Origin: an uncultured Collinsella sp.
GTDB lineage: Bacteria; Actinomycetota; Coriobacteriia; Coriobacteriales; Coriobacteriaceae
NCBI GenBank assembly: GCA_937989795.1
Contig: CALKBB010000067.1
Span: 1 to 10,992, forward strand
DNA length: 10,992 bases
Direction of reading: 5' to 3'
Below are positions 6,966-10,992 of the stretch, piece after piece; position 1 is the stretch's first letter; each line of letters begins with the position of its first letter. Under the pieces are notes generated by a model that saw nothing but the letters and a program-made list of their open reading frames with translations, ran no database searches and was not told the DNA's origin. A program made the translations under genes and the position numbers.

Positions 6966-7469
6966 CTACCCTTGGTACGAAGACGCCTTGGGCGGCGTCT
7001 TGCCCTTCAGCACCTTGTGGTAGTAGTCATAGGTCAATGGGGTCTCGTCGCTCAGGCGCTCGGCATCCTCGACCTCGCCAATAAAGAGCAGGTGTGTGCC
7101 CACGTCAACGGTGTCAATCAAACGGCAGCTAAACAGGGCCGCCGCGTGCTCGGGCACATAGGGCATGCCTAGTGCGGTCTCGCGCGTCTCGTATTTGGCA
7201 AACTTGTCATAGTCGCTGCTGGTGCGGAATCCAAAGTTGCCAATGTAGAGCATATCGGCCGTCTGATCGATCACGGTCAGCGCAAAGGCCTTGGCAGACG
7301 TGATAACGCCAGACGTGACATTTTCCTTATTCACGGCAACCGAGATGCGCGGCGGCGTAGACGTCACCTGCACCGCCGTGTTGATGACGCAGCCGGCGCG
7401 TAGTCCATCGGCCGCGGCGCTCACCACGTACAGACCGCTCGACATGGTAAAGAACGCAGTTTTGTCCAT
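6966..7469 (-). CDS. Flavin reductase-like FMN-binding protein (Hrb flavin domain type)
   Basis: A 167-residue protein of the flavin reductase-like FMN-binding (split-barrel) family. MDKTAFFTMSSGLYVVSA at the start and GCVINTAVQVTSTPPRISVA (26-45) form the FMN-binding front. VGTHLLFIGEVEDAE (123-137) is the conserved back strand. The C-terminus TYDYYHKVLKGKTPPKASSY closely resembles the linker in high-molecular-weight rubredoxins (Hrb, as in Moorella), where a rubredoxin domain follows directly. Here the protein stops, and a separate rubredoxin gene follows 88 bases later. It likely reduces FMN with NAD(P)H and passes electrons on to the rubredoxin. The ATG at 7469 is chosen because GGGGAG lies eight bases ahead; the frame stays open upstream (to 7661) but runs through a terminator and a palindrome, so those residues are not part of the gene. 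Confidence 0.85.
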   Translation of the reverse strand: MDKTAFFTMSSGLYVVSAAADGLRAGCVINTAVQVTSTPPRISVAVNKENVTSGVITSAKAFALTVIDQTADMLYIGNFGFRTSSDYDKFAKYETRETALGMPYVPEHAAALFSCRLIDTVDVGTHLLFIGEVEDAERLSDETPLTYDYYHKVLKGKTPPKASSYQG

Positions 7470-7520
7470 AACGATCACTCCCCTAACTCGGGATTGAACC
7501 TCATGGATGTATGTACCCAC

Positions 7521-7554
7521 AAAAAAGGCGACGCCCATACCGAACGCCGCCTTT
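7521..7554 (-). terminator. Rho-independent terminator downstream of smpB
   Basis: A stem of 9 of 10 paired bases (7524-7533 with 7545-7554, AAAGGCGACG against CGCCGCCTTT), loop of 11, is followed on the minus strand by a run of six T residues (7521-7526). It lies 122 bases after the smpB stop codon and just before the flavin reductase gene, so it separates these two units. Confidence 0.8.
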
Positions 7555-7596
7555 GAGACATATGTGTCAGAACAGTAAGCAAGATGGAACGCCCGC

Positions 7597-7663
7597 AGTT
7601 GCGGTGAAATAGGGACTGAATAGCCCCTCAAACAGGCAAAACAGTCCGTATTCCACCGCAACT
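7597..7663. repeat. 67-bp palindromic element just downstream of smpB
   Basis: Arms of 22 bp (7597-7618 and 7642-7663) match at 20 of 22 positions: AGTTGCGGTGAAATAGGGAC against the complement of GTCCGTATTCCACCGCAACT. The 23-base loop contains GCCCCTCAAACAGGC. No T-run follows on either strand, and a separate terminator lies further on, so this is better read as a REP/MITE-like repeat than as a terminator. It shows no similarity to the 57-bp element around mntH. Confidence 0.75.
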
Positions 7664-7675
7664 TATGAAGGGCGG

Positions 7676-8146
7676 TCAGCGATTACGCTCCTTAAGCGCA
7701 CGATCGATCTCGCGCTGAACGTCGCGCTTGGCCATGTCCTCGCGTTTGTCGTAGAGCTTCTTGCCGCGACCCAGGCCCAGCAGCAGCTTTACGCGGCCGT
7801 CGGTATTAAAGTAGAGCTCCAGCGGCACCAACGCATAACCGCGATTGCGCAGCTTGCCATCGAGAAAATCAATCTCCTTGCGATGCAGCAGCAGACGACG
7901 CCGGCGATCGGGATCACGATTCCACACACCACCGTGGCTGTAAGGGTGAATATGCAGGCCCACCAGCCAGCACTCGCCGCCACGAATCAGCGCAAAGGTG
8001 TCAGTGATCTGACAGGCGCGCTCGCGAATCGACTTGACCTCGGTGCCGCTCAGCTCAATGCCGCACTCAAACGTCTCGTCGATAAAGTACTCGTGATGTG
8101 CCGAACGATTCTTAGAGATGAGCTTGCGCTCGCGCTTACTGGGCAT
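7676..8146 (-). CDS. smpB: SsrA-binding protein SmpB
   Basis: A 156-residue protein, the normal length for SmpB. It binds the tRNA-like end of tmRNA (ssrA) and delivers it to stalled ribosomes for trans-translation. Family segments are present: NRSAHHEYFIDETFECGIEL (13-32) then SGTEVKSIRE, the GVWNRDPDRRRRLLLH stretch in the beta-barrel, and the basic C-terminal tail GRGKKLYDKREDMAKRDVQR that enters the decoding site. The ATG at 8146 is preceded by AAGGAGG (complement at 8153-8159) inside the end of the upstream gene. The start overlaps that gene's stop by 11 bases, so the two are probably translationally coupled. The tmRNA gene, often close by in other genomes, is not in this window. Confidence 0.96.
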   Translation of the reverse strand: MPSKRERKLISKNRSAHHEYFIDETFECGIELSGTEVKSIRERACQITDTFALIRGGECWLVGLHIHPYSHGGVWNRDPDRRRRLLLHRKEIDFLDGKLRNRGYALVPLELYFNTDGRVKLLLGLGRGKKLYDKREDMAKRDVQREIDRALKERNR

Positions 8147-9053
8147 CGTCGGCCTCCTTGGCGCCATCGGAACCCTTGCCCGTAGCTGCGCGCTTTGCCT
8201 TGCGCTCGGCGTTGAGCTCGGCATCGCTCTCGCGCACCAGCTTAATGATCGCCGCGCATGCCTCCTCGCCCACCAGGTCGCGGGCACGGACCGTCAGGCG
8301 CGTAGCCTCCTGCTTGTCACCGTCGCTTGCAGCATCGGTCGCACACATGATGAGGCAAATGGCAATCTCGGCCGAAGGCGAGGTCGGTACGCCCTGCAAC
8401 GCCAGCTCGCCCATCACGTGCTCGTCACTCTCCTCGGCGGCATCTGGATAGGCAGCATGGATTTTGTTGAGCAGGCGCGTCGTATGCGCATCGCCAGGGG
8501 CCAAGCGCAGCGCCAAGCGCGCGCAGCCCACGGCCGCCGACACGTTCTCGGTCTCGGGCTCAAGGAAATACTGGCCCAAGTTGGCGTAAGCGCGGGCGGC
8601 GCACTTGCCGTCACTCGCACGCTCCAGCACCGAAAACGAAAGCGAAGCCCACTCCTGCTTGTCCTCGAGCACACGGAACAGCTCGGCCAGATCCAGTCGG
8701 TAGTTGCAGTTCATGGGGTCCCAGCGCACGGCCTGCATCAAAGCATTACGAGCACTCACGTAATCCTGCTGGCGAATGTAGGCAAACGCCATGTCGGAAT
8801 ACAGGCGGTCAAAGGGCACCTCGACCTGCACCAGCTCGCGCGGATCCTTTTCCACGCGACGATAGGCCAAGCGCTCAAACTTGCTATCGAAGCTAAAGTA
8901 CTGGCGATTCTCCTCCGTCTTGCACTCGGCATCGATATACTCCTCGGCGAGCTCAACCAGACGCTCCAACAGCGGCGTCGCCGTGGCCAGGTCGCCCTGC
9001 GCCAGATAGTTCTCGGCATACGTGATGTCTTGCAGGCTGATGGGCAGATCCAT
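8136..9053 (-). CDS. TPR-repeat protein of unknown function, co-transcribed with smpB
   Basis: A 305-residue, soluble, helical, acidic protein with no signal peptide or membrane segment. Tetratricopeptide-like helices are visible: residues 83-116 (YSDMAFAYIRQQDYVSARNA... then DPMN), about 117-150, and about 152-189 (ARAYANLGQYF... ending RLAPGD), with a fourth N-terminal helix pair around 12-45 (ENYLAQGDLATATPLLERLV). The end is low-complexity and charged (AERKAKRAATGKGSDGAKEA). TPRs mediate protein-protein contact; the partner is unknown. The ATG at 9053 has GAGGAG five bases ahead; an upstream in-frame start near 9104 is less likely. Its last codons contain the smpB ribosome binding site. 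A role linked to translation or ribosome rescue would be guilt by association only. Confidence 0.8.
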   Translation of the reverse strand: MDLPISLQDITYAENYLAQGDLATATPLLERLVELAEEYIDAECKTEENRQYFSFDSKFERLAYRRVEKDPRELVQVEVPFDRLYSDMAFAYIRQQDYVSARNALMQAVRWDPMNCNYRLDLAELFRVLEDKQEWASLSFSVLERASDGKCAARAYANLGQYFLEPETENVSAAVGCARLALRLAPGDAHTTRLLNKIHAAYPDAAEESDEHVMGELALQGVPTSPSAEIAICLIMCATDAASDGDKQEATRLTVRARDLVGEEACAAIIKLVRESDAELNAERKAKRAATGKGSDGAKEADDAQ

Positions 9054-9088
9054 GGCTACTCCTCGATCTGAGCGAAACACGGCAGGCG

Positions 9089-9104
9089 CCGTATATACGG
9101 TCAA
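9089..9104 (-). promoter_or_regulatory. Palindrome CCGTATATACGG overlapping a possible -35 box for the TPR-smpB operon
   Basis: A perfect 12-bp palindrome (9089-9100) shares two bases with TTGACC (minus strand, 9104-9099), a good -35 candidate 46 bases before the TPR gene. A matching -10 is weak (CGTGTT at 17 bases), so the promoter itself is uncertain. The palindrome is placed where an operator would be. Confidence 0.35.
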
Positions 9105-9109
9105 TACAC

Positions 9110-9137
9110 AAAACCCGGGTCTCTTTCGAGGCCCGGG
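9110..9137 (-). terminator. Terminator of the tRNA-Gln/tRNA-Glu transcript
   Basis: On the minus strand, CCCGGG-C-CTC, a GAAA tetraloop, and GAG-A-CCCGGG form a 9-bp stem with one mismatch, followed by TTTTG. It starts 12 bases after the tRNA-Glu CCA end. It insulates the tRNAs from the TPR-smpB genes. Confidence 0.8.
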
Positions 9138-9148
9138 CGTTCATTTTG

Positions 9149-9225
9149 TGGTAGCCCGTACCAGATTCGAACTGGTGATCTCCGCCTTGAGAGGGCGGCG
9201 TCCTAAACCGCTAGACGAACGGGCC
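9149..9225 (-). tRNA. tRNA-Glu, anticodon CTC
   Basis: A full cloverleaf of 77 bases including an encoded CCA. Acceptor strands GGCCCGT and ACGGGCT pair (first pair G-U). The anticodon stem CCGCC/GGCGG holds loop CTCTCAA with anticodon CTC, reading GAG codons. The T arm is ACCAG-TTCGAAT-CTGGT. It lies 17 bases after tRNA-Gln on the same strand. Confidence 0.95.
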
Positions 9226-9242
9226 ATATGTAGCAAATGCAA

Positions 9243-9316
9243 TGGCTGGGATGGAGGGAGTCGAACCCCCATTGACGGAACCAGAATCCGCTGTCCTGCC
9301 ATTAGACGACATCCCA
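9243..9316 (-). tRNA. tRNA-Gln, anticodon CTG
   Basis: A full cloverleaf of 74 bases including an encoded CCA. Acceptor strands TGGGATG and CATCCCA pair (first pair U-A, typical of tRNA-Gln), discriminator G. The anticodon stem GCGGA/TCCGT holds loop TTCTGGT with anticodon CTG, reading CAG codons. The T arm is GGGGG-TTCGACT-CCCTC. It is the first gene of the two-tRNA transcript. Confidence 0.95.
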
Positions 9317-9360
9317 ATGACTGCATCGCTGCGCTCGGCTGTGCCTTTGCGCAAGAAAGA

Positions 9361-9389
9361 AATATACGGGAAGTTCTACGGTGACGCAA
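9361..9389 (-). promoter_or_regulatory. Promoter of the tRNA-Gln/tRNA-Glu operon
   Basis: On the minus strand TTGCGT (9389-9384), 17 bases, then TATATT (9366-9361), about 45 bases before tRNA-Gln. A/T-rich tracts (TTTTTAACTTTTTT on the plus strand, about 9396-9409) lie just upstream of the -35 and could serve as an UP element, common at stable-RNA promoters. Confidence 0.7.
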
Positions 9390-9411
9390 GCCCCATTTTT
9401 AACTTTTTTGA

Positions 9412-9435
9412 AAATCGGCCAATTTGGCCCGATTT
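9412..9435. other. Small hairpin upstream of the tRNA promoter
   Basis: AAATCGG (9412-9418) pairs with CCGATTT (9429-9435), with CCAA/TTGG continuing the stem after one unpaired C. On the minus strand it is followed by TTTTC, so it could stop antisense transcription before the tRNA promoter. No gene that needs it is visible. The rest of 9317-9592 holds the tRNA promoter and the leader of the next plus-strand gene, with no other supported feature. Confidence 0.35.
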
Positions 9436-9592
9436 AGCCCAACCCGTGAAGGACCTGTGAAGCCAACCGCTGTACACGAAGGGCAAAACGCCGTGAGCGG
9501 TAGCCGTCAACCGTTGGCAGATTCTACCGTGAAAACGATAGCACCAGGCAACACAATCGAAGTATCAATGATCGCGTAGATATCGAGGCGCC

Positions 9593-10003
9593 ATGGACGA
9601 AGAGCTTGATTACCTATGGGAGACCCTGGGCCTCGAGATCACTGCCGACCTTTGGCCCGAACGGGACAAAATTCACCCCACGTTACGCCCCGCCATTACT
9701 GTGGTGCAGGCAAAATACCGCCGTGCATCCTTTTTAATCATGCGGATGTCATGGCACGCGGGACTCCCCGACCTTAAGCGAATCCAGGCAAGCATCGTCG
9801 AGCTGTCCGGCATGCCGACCGTCATATCCGAGGCGCACCTGGAGCAGCGCCAGCGCGAGCGACTGCAACAGCAGCGGATTCCCTTTATCTGCCCCGGCAT
9901 TCAGGCATACCTGCCCTTTATGGACGAAGAGTACTGGAGCGACACGCCCGACAAGCACGTAAAGATCTACGACCCACACGAATGGGCGCAGCTGGAGGAC
10001 TGA
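9593..10003 (+). CDS. Conserved-looking hypothetical protein, 136 residues
   Basis: I do not recognise this gene with confidence. The protein starts MDEELDYLWETLGLEITADL and has no signal peptide or membrane segment. A central stretch (SIVELSGMPTVISEAHLEQR) is followed by RERLQQQRIPFICPGIQAYLPFMDEEYW. The pattern 'helix, R-x-Q/L, IPFICPG-x-Q-x-YLPF' is reminiscent, from memory, of MarR-annotated proteins of Firmicutes with similar 'NFIVPGKQLFLP' segments, in which a winged helix follows; here the protein ends about 25 residues later with an acidic tail, so no DNA-binding domain is seen. The ATG has GAGG four bases ahead (9585-9588). Codon use fits the neighbours. It faces the ArsC-like gene tail to tail, with two hairpin repeats between them. 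The gene is likely real; its function is unknown. Confidence 0.7.
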   Translation: MDEELDYLWETLGLEITADLWPERDKIHPTLRPAITVVQAKYRRASFLIMRMSWHAGLPDLKRIQASIVELSGMPTVISEAHLEQRQRERLQQQRIPFICPGIQAYLPFMDEEYWSDTPDKHVKIYDPHEWAQLED

Positions 10004-10022
10004 CTGGGGCAGGCCCGCCGGC

Positions 10023-10068
10023 GGAAAGTGCGTCCCAGTTTTCAAGCTCAAACTGGTCCCCACTTTCC
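10023..10068. repeat. 46-bp palindromic unit, first of a tandem pair
   Basis: GGAAAGTGCGTCCCAGTTT pairs with AAACTGGTCCCCACTTTCC at 16 of 19 positions, with a short loop. It lies 20 bases after the stop codon of the 136-residue protein gene, and has the same length and similar outer arms (GGAAA...TTTCC, GTCCCAG) as the unit at 10085-10130. It may help end or protect the transcripts of the two convergent genes; no T-run follows. Confidence 0.75.
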
Positions 10069-10084
10069 CGTAGAGCCTCCAACC

Positions 10085-10130
10085 GGAAACCGTGTCCCAG
10101 AATCAGCACTCGAAACGGGGCGCAGTTTCC
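10085..10130. repeat. 46-bp palindromic unit, second of a tandem pair
   Basis: GGAAACCGTGTCCC pairs with the complement of GGGGCGCAGTTTCC at 11 of 14 outer positions, with a looser centre than the first unit. The two units are direct repeats with a 62-base period (16 bases between them). It ends 7 bases before the stop codon of the ArsC-like gene on the other strand. Confidence 0.7.
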
Positions 10131-10137
10131 GCAGCTG

Positions 10138-10497
10138 CTACAGCAGTGCCTCGGCCCAGGCCGCTTCCTTAAAGCCTGGAATCGCAAAGTCATCGCCCAC
10201 CAGCAGCGGGCGCTTAACCAGCATGCCGTCGGTCGCCAACAGCTCGTAACATTCCTGATCCGTCATCCCCGCGTCCAGGCGCGCCTTCAGGCCAAGCTCT
10301 CGATACTTCATGCCCGACGAGTTAAAGAAGCGACGCACCGGCAGCCCCGAACGCGCAATCCAGGCCGCAAGTTCCTCGGCCGAAGGATTGTCTGTAACAA
10401 TATCGCGATCGACGTACTCAACCCCATGCTCGTCCAACCAGGCCTTGGCCTTTTTACACGTCGAGCATTTGGGATATTCAACAAACAGCACTGCCAT
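10138..10497 (-). CDS. ArsC/Spx-family thioredoxin-fold protein
   Basis: A 119-residue protein of the arsenate reductase/Spx/YffB family, the normal length. It starts MAVLFVEYPKCSTCKKAKAW with C11-x2-C14 in the thioredoxin-fold position. SGLPVRRFFNSSGMKYRELG (50-69) and DGMLVKRPLLVGDDFAIPGF (90-109) are the typical middle and C-terminal parts. The CxxC favours a Spx/MgsR- or YffB-like redox protein over a true arsenate reductase, which uses one Cys with a different surround. With no ars operon or regulator nearby, arsenate reduction cannot be claimed. The ATG at 10497 follows AAGGGA by seven bases. It is cytoplasmic. A 13-bp palindrome lies in its leader (10525-10537). Confidence 0.88.
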   Translation of the reverse strand: MAVLFVEYPKCSTCKKAKAWLDEHGVEYVDRDIVTDNPSAEELAAWIARSGLPVRRFFNSSGMKYRELGLKARLDAGMTDQECYELLATDGMLVKRPLLVGDDFAIPGFKEAAWAEALL

Positions 10498-10524
10498 GGG
10501 GATTCCCTTCTTAGAAAAGACAAG

Positions 10525-10537
10525 TGTCTGGCAGACA
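10525..10537. promoter_or_regulatory. 13-bp palindrome TGTCTGGCAGACA in the leader of the ArsC-like gene
   Basis: A perfect odd palindrome (TGTCT-GGC-AGACA with G/C inner pair) about 28 bases before the start codon. An overlapping AGACA at 10519-10523 could pair with the same TGTCT, giving alternative short hairpins. Either an operator or a small leader structure is possible. No strong promoter was found in 10498-10619, where nothing else is supported. Confidence 0.3.
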
Positions 10538-10619
10538 GCGCACCGATGGCCATCTGCGACCGATGCCGATATTGTAGCCAGCGCCGACGTACAGGTGGTC
10601 GCGGTTTTCCATCTTGAGG

Positions 10620-10992
10620 TTAACGTCTCGCATGGGCGCCAATGGGACAGGTCGCGCGCCCAGCCAGCGCGGCCGCCAGCAGCACCAACAGCATGGCGAC
10701 AACGTAGCCCGCGGCGTCAAAGCCTAAGTCGATAACGTCAAAATGACGGCCGGGAACAAAAATCTTATGCACCTGATCGACGACGGAGCAAACGGCGCAA
10801 AAGGCCAGGACGGGCACGCACCGCAATCGGGTGAGCGACGCGCGCTTATCCAAGCACACCGCCGCCGACGAGGCAAACAGCCCAACAAAGAAGAACTCTA
10901 CGGTATGGGCGACACGACGGATGTTGGTGCCCATCCACATGCGGACGGGGGCAAGCGGGTCGGGGTGGGCGACGGCAGCCGTTGAGCCCGCG
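10620..10992 (-). CDS. VanZ-like membrane protein, C-terminal part (cut by window edge)
   Basis: The frame is open from the stop at 10620-10622 to the window end and beyond, so the ATG at 10940 need not be the start; the 17 codons before it (AGSTAAVAHPDPLAPVR) are also open. Family marks of VanZ-like proteins are visible: RRVAHTVEFFFVGLF (the conserved His and Glu in a membrane helix), then a second helix, SVVDQVHKIFVPGRHFDVID (the usual D-x-x-HQ-x-FVPGR-x-x-x-x-D segment, here with H-K), then GFDAAGYVVAMLLVLLAAAL as the last helix. Three helices are seen; the family has four or more. VanZ of enterococci gives low-level teicoplanin resistance, but most homologues have no proven role. It lies 122 bases upstream of the ArsC-like gene on the same strand. 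Confidence 0.8.
   Translation of the reverse strand, partial: AGSTAAVAHPDPLAPVRMWMGTNIRRVAHTVEFFFVGLFASSAAVCLDKRASLTRLRCVPVLAFCAVCSVVDQVHKIFVPGRHFDVIDLGFDAAGYVVAMLLVLLAAALAGRATCPIGAHARR

Noticed and set aside
7470..7661. N-terminal extension of the flavin reductase to 7661
   Set aside because: The extra residues would be translated from a terminator and a palindromic repeat; a good ribosome binding site sits directly before the ATG at 7469.
7479..7675. tmRNA (ssrA) gene next to smpB
   Set aside because: The gap is under 200 bases and filled by a palindrome and a terminator; no tRNA-like ends or tag-coding frame are seen.
9149..9316. tRNA genes as an integration site for a mobile element
   Set aside because: No integrase gene and no duplicated tRNA 3' end are seen in the flanking sequence.
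10511..10720. Minus-strand 69-residue frame between the ArsC-like and VanZ-like genes
   Set aside because: No ribosome binding site, partly overlaps the VanZ-like frame, and no recognisable domain.

Overview
This window is GC-rich, has short intergenic gaps and clear AGGAG-type ribosome binding sites, and carries many anaerobe-type genes. The gene set (GltBD, NRAMP transporter, separate flavin reductase and small rubredoxin, SmpB behind a TPR protein, VanZ-like protein) and the abundance of GC-rich palindromic repeats suggest a high-GC gut actinobacterium, most likely Coriobacteriia and close to Collinsella. That placement is inference from gene style; no marker gene here proves it.

Layout, left to right. 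1-4884 (minus): the 5' end of gltD and the whole of gltB (NADPH-dependent glutamate synthase). gltB is split by an apparent one-base deletion near 3343-3348; both halves are otherwise intact. 4885-5247: a 363-base divergent intergenic region with a palindromic repeat and a candidate metalloregulator operator. 5248-6504 (plus): an NRAMP Mn/Fe transporter (mntH type), bracketed by two copies of one 57-bp inverted-repeat element. 6655-7469 (minus): a terminator, a 47-residue rubredoxin-like protein with its own AT-rich promoter, and a flavin reductase. Together these two look like a split high-molecular-weight rubredoxin. 7521-9053 (minus): a terminator, a second type of long palindrome, smpB, and a TPR protein whose end overlaps the smpB start by 11 bases. 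9110-9389 (minus): tRNA-Glu(CTC) and tRNA-Gln(CTG) with promoter and terminator. 9593-10003 (plus): a 136-residue protein of unknown function. 10023-10130: two tandem copies of a third palindrome between convergent genes. 10138-10497 (minus): an ArsC/Spx-family protein. 10620-10992 (minus): the C-terminal part of a VanZ-like membrane protein that runs off the window.

How the genes fit together. GltB and GltD would make glutamate from glutamine and 2-oxoglutarate, provided the gltB frameshift is not real or is tolerated. The flavin reductase and rubredoxin would pass electrons from NAD(P)H to an acceptor such as a flavodiiron protein (inference). SmpB works with tmRNA in ribosome rescue; no tmRNA gene is seen here. 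The most unusual content is three unrelated families of palindromic intergenic elements within 5 kb. No CRISPR array, prophage, transposase or obviously new multi-gene system was found.
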